From Limnephilus marmoratus (taxonomy: Eukaryota; Arthropoda; Insecta; Trichoptera; Limnephilidae): 64,000 nt of DNA. Location of the stretch: assembly GCA_917880885.1 (NCBI GenBank), contig OU862919.1:55527058-55591057 (forward strand). Direction: 5' to 3'. The notes below the pieces were generated by a model. That model worked only from the letters and a program-made list of their open reading frames with translations. It searched no databases and had not been told where the DNA came from. Each line of letters opens with the position of its first letter. Positions within the stretch are counted from its first letter, which is position 1. Of the stretch, positions 33,401-46,701 are shown piece by piece. A program made the position numbers and the translations under genes.

Positions 33401-33682
33401 CAACGGTTGCTCGGCATGCGTTGCAAGGTCACTGTAACCTCATGGTCAACTTAACTGTAACGGTTCCATTCCAATTCCTGGGAAATTACATTTTAATACA
33501 AGCGCTGCACTACATAACATTATATACAACGGGTACCCGGCATGCGTTGCAAGGTCACTGTGAACTCAGGTTTCTTCATTTATTTAATTTAACACACACT
33601 CCTCCTCGCTTCATCCACGTTCACACGTCAAATCGCATAGTGTCTTAACCCGTCAGTTGCTTCTGCAACGGGCAAAACCTAG
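30487..33682 (+). mobile_element. array unit 7 (type C, 3196 bp)
   Basis: The type C body opens with a CpG-rich half kilobase (30540-31030) holding two diverged copies of a CGAGTT-CACCGACCGCAGAG module (about 30580 and 30815). AT-rich DNA with palindromic GGTAGGTACCTACC motifs and the diverged acceptor/exon-like segment near 31780 follow. Then come a conserved segment (32200-33060) with two ACAGGAG-type blocks and four monomers. Ends at CTAG 33679-33682. Short open frames on both strands of the CpG-rich part are unlike known proteins. Confidence 0.75.
33122..33565 (+). repeat. minisatellite of unit 7, 4 monomers (first 141-bp type, then about 127 bp)
   Basis: A junction of the long and short monomer forms occurs inside one block, as also in units 8 and 10. 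Confidence 0.9.
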
Positions 33683-36600
33683 TATATATATTAATGTTTG
33701 GTTTTGGGGTAGGTCAGGAAAACTCACTTTTTTTTTTAGCCCTCCGGGTACAGGCGAAAATCGACCACTCTGCCTGTCGAGTTTCACCGACCGCAGAGGT
33801 CGATTTGGCCTAGCAAGGCTTGTGGACCGGGATTTCATACAAACGGCCGTTCCAAAAAAACGCGTTTTGGTGATCCGATAATCGACTCTTTTCCCCCTCG
33901 ATCCGCAAGACCTTACGGCGTATTGTCGCTTAAAAACGAAAAAGACGCTTACGCCCTTTCGATTTCCCTCGCCCCCCTCGGCCCGCAGGCGATAATCGAC
34001 CGTCGCTCCTCGAGTTTCGCCGACCGCAGAGATCAATTTGGCCCGAAAGGGGGCACGGACGGCGTTCTCTGCGGGTCAGACCAGATTTCATATAAAAAAG
34101 ATGAGGCAGGGTCAACAGCGCTCCCAAACGGCGAAAACTACAATTAGATCTCTCACCGACGAAGAAATTCGACCTCAGTTATATTTCTCGCCGACAGGTT
34201 CACCCGTTAAAAAACGTCGAACCGTTCAGTAAAGAGATTTCCCATACAAAACTGATTTTTCTAGGGATTTATTCGAATTTTTTTAACGGCGTTCTCTTTA
34301 ATAGCGTAGAAAAATTGACATTTTAAAGGCCCTTTGCGGGAACTTAGATTGCGGCGAAAGCAAACATTTTGCACGAAATGTTTTTGATTAAATAGAAGGT
34401 ATACAAGTTTAAGAAACTTTTAAAATAAAAACATGTGTAGCTTCCCATTTAAAATGTTACACTATATTGCATCAAATATTGAAATTTTTCTGACATTTTC
34501 TGAAATCGATCTATCATCAACAATGCATAATTTTCCAGCCAGTTAATATAAACTCGAGGTAGGTACTGGCGTTTAAAATGTGAAAGATTTAAATGCAGAA
34601 AATCGCGGTAGGTACCTACCGTTCTATTGAATTATTGCTAATTCGCTAAGTATTTATTGAGAAAACGCGTAAGTAGGTACCTACACCACCATTATTTTTC
34701 TCGGTATGTACTAGGTAGGTACCGGCTTACGAGATTCTTTCCTTTAAATGTTAAATCGAAAATTAAAGATATGAAATGAAAAAAATCATCCAAGATGGTA
34801 ATTTTTGAAATATGTAGGAACACGGAGGTTGCTTCTGGATAACCACTATTGGTAGGAACGTTATTTTTAAATTAATTATTTCATTTTCACGTAATGTGCG
34901 ATTTTTATTTATTCAATTATCTTCAAAACTTATAATATTTATTATTATTTATTTATACTATTATTTCAAAATAGACATAATTACGGAACTTGAATAGAAT
35001 TTGAACAGAACTTTCACAGAACGTTAAAATTAACTTGAAAAATTGAAGATATTTAAATAATTTTTTTGAAAAACCCAGCCTAAATATATTTCATATGTTT
35101 TTTTTACGTATGTGTAGGTACCTCTACATAGAATCTATGCAGGTACCTACATGCACATAACAACTCAAAATCTGATGATATTGCTTATGATTTTTTTGTA
35201 AATGTATAATAAAATTGCTTGAAATGGAATGGTATAATTTTTTTCATAAATATTAAATTTACATACCGCTTTTTTTTGTATTTTGTATTTTAATGATAAT
35301 CATTCAACGTGGAATTGGTATCGCCGCCCCGGGAACCATTCATTGGTTTCTATATACAATAGTGAGCTCTGGCATCATGAAATTATGCATTGCTAAACTT
35401 TTTTTACATTAGCTCCACACAGGAGGCACCGAGGATAACAATTTCCCTAGGGGCCTATGTCATCTTTGAGGATGCTGTGTGGAGGGTTTTTTTAGGGAAA
35501 TAAAGGAGAAGAAGATATAAGAAGGAAAGGGGTATGAGAGGTGGGTAGGAATCTGGGGGTCAGTGTGGCCAGGAGTAACGGACGTATGAATCTATTCCTC
35601 ACACTGCGGTGTGAGGCGAAGGGTTGGGAGAATCTGGCTGGAGAGATAAAAAGCCTCCCTCAATCAGTCTCCTCCGATCCAGCCCGCCATGCAGTGGTAG
35701 GTCAAACGTATCCGCCACCAAGACCTAGACAAACCTCATCCCATGAACCCGGGCACCCCTGCTAAGTCATCAAACGTAGCGAACCACTTGGGTGACCTTT
35801 GACAGCGGTGTTGGTTCCTCCGATTGCGATGAGACTTTTGGAATTTGATGTGTGCATTTCCGAGATGGTTTTATGAAAACAATAATGATCAATCGGGATA
35901 CAATAATGAAGCGGGCGACCGAAGTAGGTGCACATTTCTCGCTTTTTGAAAACTAAATGTACCGGGAATGAATTAATGAGGCGCGAGAGGGGGGGAGGAA
36001 AAAGCTCCACACAGGAGACCCTGAGGAAAATAATTTCCCTCACGGTCATGTCATCTTTGGAGATGCTGGATGGAGGGTTTTTTTAAGCAAAGAAGGAGAT
36101 GAGAGTTCTGAGAAGGAAAAGGGTTTAAGGGGTGGGTAGGAATCTGGGGTTCAGTGTGTCCTGGTCATCCGCCTCCAAGACCTAGACAAACCTCACCCCA
36201 TAAATCCGGGCACCCCTACTAAATCACCAAACGTAGCGAACCACTTAGGGTGACCTACGGCATGAGTGTTGGTTATCCAATAAAGGTCATCTTTGGGGAT
36301 TTTTATTTCTACATAACATTATATACAACGGTTACCCGGCATGCGTTGCAAGATCACTGTAACCTCGGGGTCAACTTAACTGTAACGGTTCCATTCCATG
36401 TTCCGGGAAACTACATTATAATGCAAGCGCCTTGCAAACGTCTGCACTATATTATAACATTATATACAACGGGTTCCCGGCATGCGTTGCAAGGTCACTG
36501 TAACCTCGGGGTCAACTTAACTGTAATGGTTCCATCCCCATTCCCGGGAAATAACATTTTAAAGCAAGTGCCTGCAATATATAAAATGATATACAACGGT

Positions 36601-36874
36601 TGCTCGGCATGCGTTGCAAGGTCACTGTAACCTCATGGTCAACTTAACTGTAATGGTTCTATTCAAATTCCTGGGAAATTACATTTTAATGCAAGCGCTG
36701 CACTACATAACATTATATACAACGGGTACACGGCATGCGTTGCAAGGTCACTGTAACTTCAGGTTTCTTCATATATTTAATTTAACACACACTCCTCCTC
36801 GCTTCATCCACGTTCACACGCAAATCGCATAATTTTTTAACCCGTTAGTTGCATTTTTGCAACGGGCCCCGCTA
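33683..36874 (+). mobile_element. array unit 8 (type C, 3192 bp), 3' end CTAT
   Basis: Colinear with units 7 and 10. It starts TATATATATTAATG where most units have TAGTATTG, and ends with an ATTTTT-loop hairpin and CCCCGCTAT, so the usual CTAG is altered. Four monomers (36318-36755). Confidence 0.7.
36318..36755 (+). repeat. minisatellite of unit 8, 4 monomers
   Basis: Same long-then-short arrangement as in units 7 and 10. Confidence 0.9.
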
Positions 36875-39134
36875 TATATATATATTAATGCTTGGTTTTG
36901 GGGTAGGTCGGGAAAAGCTCACTTTTTCGTCGACGCAAAAACGACCAGTACGCCCTTTGCGTTTCACCCACCTCAAGGTTCACTTTCGGTTGAAGCAAAT
37001 TCCGAATGAAAACTGTAAGCACTTTTTTTTCGACAAAATGAAATATATACAGGGATTTATTCTCCGATACGAATCGGCGGCGAAAACTAGAAGCTCTACT
37101 CAAATCACTCGATTCGGCTCGGTTGTATTTCCCGCCGACAGATAGCGTTTCAAAAAAAAAATGACAAAAAAAGACTTAGCATTTTCCTCAAAGGAAAATG
37201 CTAGGTCTATGGTCAAAATCTTAGATGTCAAATTTTTAGCCTAACAAAACGGAACTCTCGGCGGTTTGGGTCGTTGTTTTTCGGAAAACGACATTGCCGC
37301 CGAAAAAACGATTCCGGGCTAGATGTTTTTAAAAAATACGAAAGCCGGAAAGATTCCGCAACTTTTGATAACAATAAAACATACGATTCTCATATAAAAT
37401 ACGTCAGGAGATGCAGACAAAACTCGAAATTTTCCGAAAAAAAATCATCAAAACACGCGCTCACAGATTCCATCGGAAGTTTAAATATTGGTGGCCAGTT
37501 AAAATTAACACGTTATTCATTCCGGGTAGGTACCTACTTATTTCGGTAGTATTGCAAATATGATGAAAAAAGCAAAGATTGCCGGAATCTAAGGAAATGC
37601 GCAGGTACCTACCTGAATGGGTACCTACACAACGAATTAGGTTTTCATGCAATAAATACTAAGGTAAGGTTATTTCGATGATACTGAATAATTGAACTTT
37701 TTTAAGTTAATTTTCACGTTCTGTTTTGGTTCTACTCAAATTCTTTTTTTTATCATTATAGGCCAGTTACATCACAAAACTGAAATAATTACAGAACTCG
37801 AACGGAACTTTCTAGAACTGAAAATTTACTTGAAAAATTTTAAGAATTGTCAATTTTTTTTATTAATTATTTTTTTTATTTTTAGGTGTGTTCTATTTGG
37901 ACATTGTTAAATAAAAAAAATAATTACGCGTGTTCTAGGTAGGTACTTACTTGCAGGGACTTTTTTCATTTTAAAATCAAAACATGATATTGAATGAATT
38001 TATTTATAGTGAAAATTATTTTATGCTCAACAGCATAATGGCGTCGTTTTGGTGAAATATTACAACAAAGTACCTACTTAGTACTTACACTTGCAAAATG
38101 AAATACAATACAACTACAATAGTGAGCTCCGGCATAATGAAATTTTGCACTGCTAAACCGTGCAACCGATTGTTATTGTTATTGTTAATGGACTATTTGT
38201 GCGTAAATAAATTAATTATATACAGCGGGTACCCGGCATGCGTTGCGAGGCCACTTTAACTTCGGGGTCAACTAAACCGTAATGGTTCCCTACCAAGTCC
38301 CGGGAAACAACATTATAAAATTATGCACTTTATAAAATTATATACAACGGGTACCCGGCATGCGTTGCAAGGCCGCTTTAACCTCGGGGTCAATAAAACT
38401 GTAATGTTTCCATCCGAAGTCTTGGGAAACTACATTATAATGCAAGCGCCTGCACTATGTAACATTATATACTACGGGTACCCGGCATGCGTTGCAAGGC
38501 CACTTTAACCTCAGGGTCAACTAAACTGTAATGGTTCCATCCCAAGTCCCCGGAAACTACATTATAATGCAAGCGCCTGCACTATATAACATTATATACA
38601 ACGGGTACCCGGCATGCGTTGCAAGGTCACTGTAACCTAGGGGTCAACTTTACTGTAATGGTTTCATCCCGATTCCCGGGAAATAAAATTTTAATGCAAG
38701 CGCCTGCAATTTATAACATAATATACAACGGGTACACGGCATGCGTTGCAAGGTCACTGTAACCTCGGGGTCAACTTAACTGTAATGGTTCCATCCCAAT
38801 TCCCGGCAAATAATATTTTAAAGCAAGTGCCTGCAATATATAACATGATATACAACGGTTACTCGGCATGCGTTGCAAGGTCACTGTAACCTCGGGATCA
38901 ACTTAACTGTAATGGTTCCATTCCAATTCCTGGGAAATTACATTTTAATGCAAGCGCTGCACTACATAACATTATATACAACGGGTACCCGGCATGCGTT
39001 GCAAGGCCACTGTGAACTCAGGTTTCTTCATATATTTAATTTAACACACACTCCTCCTCGCTTCATCCACGTTCACACGTCAAATCGCATAGTGTCTTAA
39101 CCCGTCAGTTGCTTCTGCAACGGGCAAAACCTAG
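36875..39134 (+). mobile_element. array unit 9 (type A, 2260 bp)
   Basis: A type A body after a short first segment (GGTCGGGAAAAGCTCAC) different from units 1 and 2. Both stem-loops are kept. The intron-like segment is 98 bp (37664-37761, acceptor ATAG). The exon-like part lacks the stop seen in the other copies and reads on as ELERNFLELKIYLKNFKN. Seven monomers. Ends at CTAG 39131-39134. Confidence 0.75.
38220..39010 (+). repeat. minisatellite of unit 9, 7 monomers of about 122-129 bp
   Basis: Short monomer form, with the order of variants closest to unit 2. Confidence 0.9.
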
Positions 39135-42100
39135 TATATATAGTATTGTTTAGTTTTGGGGTAGGTCAGGAAAACTCACTTTTTTTTTAATCCTCCGAGT
39201 ACAGGCGAAAATCGACCACTCTGCCTGTCGAGTTTCACCGACCGCAGAGGTCGATTTGGCCGAGCAAGGCTTGTGGACCGGGATTTCATACAAACGGCCG
39301 TTCCAAAAAAACGCGTTTTGGTGATCCGATAATCGACTCTTTTCCCCCTCGATCCGCAAGACCTTACGGCGTATTGTCGCTTAAAAACGAAAAAGACGCT
39401 TACGCCCTTTCGATTTCCCTCGCCCGCCTCGGCCCGCAGGCGATAATCGACCTCCGCTCCTCGAGTTTCACCGACCGCAGAGATCAATTTGGCCCGAAAG
39501 GGGGCACGGACGGCGATCTCTGCGGGTCAGACCAGATTTCATATAAAAAAGATGACGCAGGGTCAACAGCGCTCCCAAACGGCGAAAACTACAATTAGAT
39601 CTCTCACCGACGAAGAAATTCGACCTCAGTTATATTTTCCGCCGACAGGTTCACCCGTTAAAAAACGTCGAATCGTTTAGTAAAGAGATTTCCCATACAA
39701 AACTGATTTTTCTAGGGATTTATTCGAATTTTTTTAACGGCGTTTTCGAAAATAGCGGAGAAAAATTGACATTTTAAAGGCCCTTTGCGGGAACTTAGAT
39801 TGCGGCGAAAACAAACATTTTGCACGAAATGTTTTTGATTAAATAGAAGGTACACAAGTTTAAGAAACTTTTAAAATAAAAACATGTATAGCTTCCCATT
39901 TAAAATGTTACACTATATTGCATCAAATATTGAAATTTTTCTGACATTTTCTGAAATCGATCTATCATCAACAATGCATAATTTTCCAGCCAGTTAATAT
40001 AAACTCGAGGTAGGTACTGGCGTTAAAAATGTGAATGATTTAAATGCAGAAAATCGCGGTAGGTACCTACCGTTCTATTGAATTATTGCTAATTCGCTAA
40101 GTATTTATTGAGAAAACGCGTAAGTAGGTACCTACACCAACATTATTTTTCTCGGTATGTACTAGGTAGGTACCATCTTACGAGATTTTTTCCTTTAAAT
40201 GTTAAATCGAAAATTAATGATATGAAATGAAAAAAATCATCCAAGATGGTAATTTTTGAAATATGTAGGAACACGGAGGTTGCTTCTGGATAACCACTGT
40301 TGGTATGAATGTTATTTTTAAATTAGTAAAGTTCATTTTCACGTAATGTGCGATTTTTATTTATTCAATTATCTTCAAAACTTATAATATTTATTATTAT
40401 TTATTTAAACTATTATTTCAAAACAGAAATAATTACGGAACTTGAATAGAATTTGAACAGAACTTTCACAGAACGTTAAAATTAACTTGAAAAATTGAAG
40501 ATTTTTAAATAAATTTTTTGAAAAACCCAGCCTAAATATATTTCATATGTTTTTTTTACGTATGTGCAGGTACCTCTACATAGAATCTATGCAGGTACCT
40601 ACATGCACATAACAACTCAAAATCTGATGATATTGCTTATGATTTTTTTGTAAATGTATAATAAAATTGCTTGAAGTGGAATGGTATAATTTTTTTCAAA
40701 AATATTAAATTTACATACCGCTTTTTTTGTATTTTGTATTTTAATGATAATCATTCAACGTGGAATTGGTATCGCCGCCCCGGGAACCATTCATTGGTTT
40801 CTATATACAATAGTGAGCTCTGGCATCATGAAATTATGCATTGCTAAACTTTTTTTTTACATTAGCTCCACACAGGAGGCACCGAGGAAAACAATTTCCC
40901 TAGGGGCCTATGTCATCTTTGAGGATGCTGTGTGGAGGGTTTTTTGAGGGAAAGAAAGGAGAAGAAGATATAAGAAGGAAAAGGGTATGAGGGGTGGGTA
41001 GGAATCTGGGGGTCAGTGTGGCCAGGAGTAACGGACGTATGAATCTATTCCTCACACTGCGGTGCGAGGCGAAGGGTTGGGAGAATCTGGCTGGAGAGAT
41101 AAAAAGCCTCCCTCAATCAGTCTCTTCCGATCCAGCCCGCCATGCAGTGGTAGGTCAAACGTATCCGCCACCAAGACCTAGACAAACCTCATCCCATGAA
41201 CCCGGGCACCCCTGCTAAGTCATCAAACGTAGCGAACCACTTGGGTGACCTTTGACAGCGGTGTTGGTTCATCCGATTGCGATGAGACTTTTGGAATTTG
41301 ATGTGTGCATTCCCGCGATGGTTTCTGAATACAATAATGATCAATCGGGATACAATAATGAACCGGGCGACCGAAGTAGGTGCACATTTCTCGCTTTTTG
41401 AAAACTAAATGTACCGGGAATGAATTAATGAAGCGCGAGAGGGGGGGAGGAAAAAGCTCCACACAGGAGACCCTGAGGAAAATAATTTCCCTCACGGTCA
41501 TGTCATCTTTGGAGATGCTGGGTGGAGGGTTTTTTAAGGCAAAGAAGGAGATGAGAGTTCTGAGAAGGAAAAGGGTTTAAGGGGTGGGTAGGAATCTGGG
41601 GTTCAGTGTGTCCTGGTCATCCGCCTCCAAGACCTAGACAAAGCTCACCCCATAAATCCGGGCACCCCTACTAAATCACCAAACGTAGCGAACCACTTGG
41701 GGTGACCTACGGCATGAGTGTTGGTTATCCAATAAAGGTCATCTTTGGGGATTTTTATTTCTACATAACATTATATACAACGGTTACCCGGCATGCGTTG
41801 CAAGATCACTGTAACCTCGGGGTCAACTTAACTGTAACGGTTCCATTCCAAGTTCCGGGAAACTACATTATAATGCAAGCGCCTTGCAAACGTCTGCACT
41901 ATATTATAACATTATATACAACGGGTTCCCGGCATGCGTTGCAAGGTCACTGTAACCTCGGGGTCAACTTAACTGTAATGGTTCCATCCCCATTCCCGGG
42001 AAATAACATTTTAAAGCAAGTGCCTGCAATATATAAAATGATATACAACGGTTGCTCGGCATGCGTTGCAAGGTCACTGTAACCTCATGGTCAACTTAAC

Positions 42101-42326
42101 TGTAATGGTTCTATTCAAATTCCTGGGAAATTACATTTTAATGCAAGCGCTGCACTACATAAAATTATAAACAACGGGTACCCGGCATGCGTTGCAAAGT
42201 CACTGTAACCTCAGGTTTCTTCAAATATTTAATTTAACACACACTCCTCCTCGCTTCATCCACGTTCACACGTCAAATCGCATAGTGTTTTAACCCGTTA
42301 ATTGCTTTTGCAATGGGCCCAGCTAG
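39135..42326 (+). mobile_element. array unit 10 (type C, 3192 bp)
   Basis: Same length as unit 8 and nearly the same sequence. The 3' hairpin differs (CCCGTTAATTGC/GCAATGGG) and ends CCCAGCTAG (42323-42326). Four monomers. Confidence 0.75.
41770..42205 (+). repeat. minisatellite of unit 10, 4 monomers
   Basis: Long-then-short arrangement as in units 7 and 8. Confidence 0.9.
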
Positions 42327-45300
42327 TATATATTAATACACAGTTTATCGACCGCGCACTTTTTCCTTGATGCGAAAAACGACCACTCTGCCCTTTACGT
42401 TTCACCCACCTTAAGGTTCACTTTCGGTTGAAGCAAATTCAGACAAGAAGCTGGGAGTAAATTTTTTTCGACAAAATGAAATATATACAGGGATTTATTC
42501 TCCGATACGAATCGGCGGCGAAAACTAGAAGCTCTACTCGAATCACTCGATTCGGCTGGGTTGTATTTCCCGCCGACAGATAGCGTTTCAAAAAAAAAAA
42601 TGACCAAAAAACCCGTTAATTTCCACAAAGGAAAATGCTAAGACTATGGTCAAAATCTTAGATGTCAAATTTTTAGCCTAACAAAACGGAACTCTCGGCG
42701 GTTTGGGTCGTTGTTTTTCGGAAAACGACATTGCCGACGAAAAACCGATTCCGGGCTAGATGTTTTTTAAAAATACGATAGCCGGAAAAATTCCGCAACT
42801 TTTAATAACAATAATACATATGATTCTCATATAAAATATGTCAGGAGATGCTGCCAAAAATTACACATTTTCATGTCAAAAACGTGTTCGTAAATTCTTT
42901 GAGAGTGTAAAAATCGCTGGCCATATGAAAATTTAAAACAACACAATTTATAACGCGGTAGGTACCTACCATTCCATTGAATTATTGCAAATTCGCCAAG
43001 TATTTATTGAGAATAAGCGTAGGTACCTACCTACACCAATATTATTTTTCCCGGTATGTTTGAGGTAGGTACCTACCGGCTTATGAAGAATGTTCTTAGA
43101 AAATAAAGGCGCCATAGAATGTTATTTATTACAGGATAGGTAGGTACTTAATGCGTTCTCACTAAAATAATGCCGATTTTCGTTGCTTGCCAGTGTTTAC
43201 GAATGTAAGTGCAGGGTGGTAAAAAAAATACCGTTGGAAATATATTGATTAATTTTGTAATATTATTAATAATGTTTTCTTATTTTTTTTTGTTTTTAGA
43301 AAATGGAGTCGGGCCGTTGCGACAAAGATTTTCGCAGCGTATAATTCTTTTTCAAAATGAGATACGTAGTTTTTTTTTAAATTTCAATACATTTTTCGTT
43401 CTGAATAACTATTTATTACGAAAATAGTATTGGCGTGGCTAAATTCGAAAGGTGGACACTTGATAGATGACATTTTCAAAAAATAAAATCAAAGGGTCGA
43501 TTTAAAAAAAAAAAAAAATTGTTCATCAAATTGTGTTTGTTTAAAATGAGTAAGGAAATATTGGCGGACCCTATCTTTTTTAGCTTTCAGCCAATCAGGA
43601 GAGAGATTGGAATTCTATTCCGATGTCCAATCATAGTGGCCGCATAGAGATGTTATTGCTTATTAATTCAAATGACAATATTCACTATGAGTAGGAACTT
43701 ATTTACTTTAAAATTATGTTATAAAATAAAAGGAAGTAATCAAAGATGTAATTTTAAAAAATGCTTCAGTACCTACGTGTATTGGAACTATTTATTATGT
43801 ACATTTAACTAAAATTAAATTACATGGGTAATTGGTTGGTGCAATTATTTGTTTTGTAAAAATACGTAGGTAACTAGGAACACAGATATATTATGTGTGT
43901 TAGTAGGTAGGTACTAGGTATGAGAGAACTTTTATCTTATTTTCTGTCCAAATGAATAGCTAAAGTTTTTGTTTTACGCATCAGAAAAAAGTGTAGATTG
44001 CTTCATTTACATTCGGATATACATACTAAATTTTACAAATTTTTCATTACTTTTTTTTTTTACAGATGTGTGGGTACCTACTCAGAATCTGAGTAGGCTA
44101 CTGCACATAACGACTCAGAATCTTCTGATGATATTGCGTATGTTTTTTTTTTGTAAAATATGTGATGAAATTACTAGAAGTTGAATGGGATCATTTTTTT
44201 CAAAAATATGAAATTTACATAGCGCTTTTTTTGTATTTTGCATTTTAATGATAATCATTCAACGTGGAATTGGAATCGCCACCCCGGGAACCATTAATTG
44301 GTTTCTATATACAATATTGAGCTCTGGCATCATGAAATTATGCATTGCTAAACTTTTTTTTTACATTAGCTCCACACAGGAGGCACCGAGGAAAACAATT
44401 TCCCTAAGGGCCTATGTCATCTTTGAGGATGCTGTGTGGAGGGTTTTTTAAGGGAAAGGAAGGAGAAGAAGATGTGGGAAGGAAAATGGTATGAGGGGTG
44501 GGTAGGAATCTGGTAGTCAGTGTGGCCAGGAGTGACGGACGTTTGAATCTATTCCTCACACTGCGGTTCAAGGCGAAGGGTTGAGAGAATCTGGCTGGAG
44601 AGATAAACAGCCTTCCAATAATTATGGTACCATAAATAATTACAGAACTCGAATAGAATTTGAACAGAACTTTCACAAAACGTTAAGCTTAACTTGAAAA
44701 AATGGAAGTTTTTTTTAACAACCACGCAGGAGGAACCGAGGAAAACAATTTCCCTAAGGGCCTATGTCATCTTTGAGGATGCTGTGCGGTGGGTTTTTTT
44801 AAGGGAAAGGAAGGAGAAGAAAATATGGGAAGGAAAAGGGTATGAGGGGTGGGTAGGAATCTGGGGGGTCAGTGTGGCCAGGAGTAACGGACGTATGAAT
44901 CTATTCCTCACACTGCGGTGCAAAGCGAAGGGTTGTGAGAATCTGGCTGGGAGAATCTTATATACAACGGGTACCTGGCATGCGTTGCAAGGTCACTGTA
45001 ACCTCGGGGTCAACTTAACTGTAATGGTTCCATCCCAATTCCAGGGAAATAACATTTTAAAGCAAGTGCCTGCAATATATAACATGATATACAACGGTTA
45101 CTCGGCATGCGTTGCAAGGTCACTGTAACCTCGGGGTCAACTTAACTGTAATGGTTCCATTCAAATTCCTGGGAAATTACATTTTAATGCAAGCGCTGCA
45201 CTACATAACATTATATACAACGGGTACCCGGCATGCGTTGAAAGGTCACTCTAACCTCAGGTTTCTTCATATATTTAATTTAACACACACCCGCTCCTCG

Positions 45301-45374
45301 CTTCATCCACGTTCACACGTCAAATCGCATAGTGTTTTAACCCGTTAGTTGCCGCTGCAACGGGCAAAACCTAG
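42327..45374 (+). mobile_element. array unit 11 (A/C mosaic, 3048 bp)
   Basis: It starts like type A (42350-42860), changes to type C near 42950, holds a private 0.9-kb segment (about 43100-43970), returns to type C at about 44050, and has its ACACAGGAG-type block duplicated (44367-44620 and 44720-44955), the second copy cut directly into the minisatellite. Three monomers. Ends at CTAG 45371-45374. Confidence 0.7.
44958..45255 (+). repeat. minisatellite of unit 11, 3 monomers
   Basis: The smallest block of the array. Its first monomer joins abruptly to CTGGCTGGGAGAATC. Confidence 0.9.
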
Positions 45375-45780
45375 TATATATTAATACATACATTATATAT
45401 AAAAATGAAAAATAAATAAAAATGAATCGCCGAAATGTATGTACGCGCATAACTTCCGGAAGACTGCACCTCATTGGATAATTCTTTTTTGTTGTATTCG
45501 TTATCGTCAGGACAAGGTTTGTATGAAAGAAAAATTTTAAAAAATCAAACGTATTTTTTTTTTATCTCATAATTTATTTTTTAATCTCATAAAATATGAA
45601 AAGTGAGTGAGTGAATGAGATAGAAGAGTGTGAGAGATCTTCAATATATTGAAAAAAGGTAGGCATTAAAATGCCCCTTAAAATTTTGCCGAGTAGAGGA
45701 TGAATATCATTTTTTGATCAAGATGAATAATCCAGCGACTGGTATTTTTTTTTGCATTAGCTTCATACAGGAGGCCAATA
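45375..45780 (+). mobile_element. partial twelfth unit (type B fragment)
   Basis: After unit 11, one 145-bp satellite monomer is present (CGCATAACTTCCGGAAGACTGC near 45450, GGACAAGGTTTG near 45511), then diverged DNA and the TTAGCTTCATACAGGAGGCC block near 45758. It has no hairpin end. This is the degraded right end of the array. Confidence 0.55.
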
Positions 45781-46700
45781 TAACATATGGACAAAGTCAT
45801 TATCATAATCTGGCTTAAAAAAAAAAATTATTTAATGGAAAAAGATGTTAAAGATATCCGCATGACAAAAAATGCAAATCCAAAACACAAAATTCATATC
45901 TGGATAATGAACAAAGGTACCTATTGCATACTGCGGGCAGATAACTTGAACAATACCTACAAGAACACACTCAACGCCTGTATTTTTTCTCTTTTCCTCT
46001 CAATTATTTTTGTTTCTATAATTTGTTTCTTTCATATTTTTTCTATTTTCCTGATGACACTTCTTCTGACCAGTCTGAACATGTCCGTAATAGGATGAAA
46101 CCGGTCCTGGTGAAATATAAATTAGTGGAAGAAAGTACAAAAGTGTTTTAATTTCAAATTCTATTACAATGGAATTCCACCACGAATTATCAGTGCAAAA
46201 ACTAGATTCATATCTTTATCATTTCCTTTTATTGCTCTTTTATTCTATTTATCTATTTAAATTAAAATATTTTTATTTTTATCTTATTTTTCTTCCAAGA
46301 TTAAGATATCAAAAGTAGTTTAAATTCCTGCCACCGCGGAACACGCTTAGCCTAGTGAGGTGGTATATACCAAAAAAATGTATTTTGTATATATTGTAAT
46401 ATCTTGGTTAATAAATAATTTTTAAAAATGTCGCATATTAAAAATAAAATGGTTAAAAATTTATCCAGACACTATTTATTTATTCATTTATTTATTTATC
46501 TATAGAAGGTATGTTTACATTACATTATTCGATGCCTGTCTCACTAGGGTATACCTGTGTTGAGATATTGAATTTCGGGTTTGAATTATGCAATCATGTA
46601 TAAAGATAGCAGCCAAAAATACGTGCGTTAAGAAAATGAAGATAATGTTGGTAGTTCTTAGTCGAAGTATGATACAGTTAAAAGTGACCGAATTGGATAT
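45781..46700. other. unassigned AT-rich DNA
   Basis: A 103-codon open frame (45787-46098) ends in hydrophobic low complexity and is not called. A (TTTA)n run lies at 46477-46500. AATAAATAATTT near 46412 may be a retroelement 3' end, unproven. Confidence 0.3.
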
Positions 46701-46701
46701 A

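Larger units (their letters stand above)
11704..45374 (+). mobile_element. head-to-tail array of eleven non-autonomous Helitron-like units
   Basis: Eleven units follow each other directly with no spacer. Each begins with a (TA)n stretch, then usually TAGTATTGTTTGGTTTTGGG (TTAATG variants occur), and ends with a hairpin plus CTAG. Each contains a central body of type A, B or C and a minisatellite next to its 3' end. A 3' hairpin followed by CTRR and insertion before T is the signature of rolling-circle Helitrons. A short subterminal inverted pair GGTTTTG / CAAAACC is present at the two ends of most units. The internal tandem repeats recall DINE-1/HINE-type Helentron derivatives. No transposase is encoded, so any mobility must be in trans. 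A canonical 5' TC end was not found. Confidence 0.75.

Noticed and set aside
45787..46098. 103-codon open frame with hydrophobic end
   Set aside because: AT-driven low complexity, no motif and no neighbouring support.
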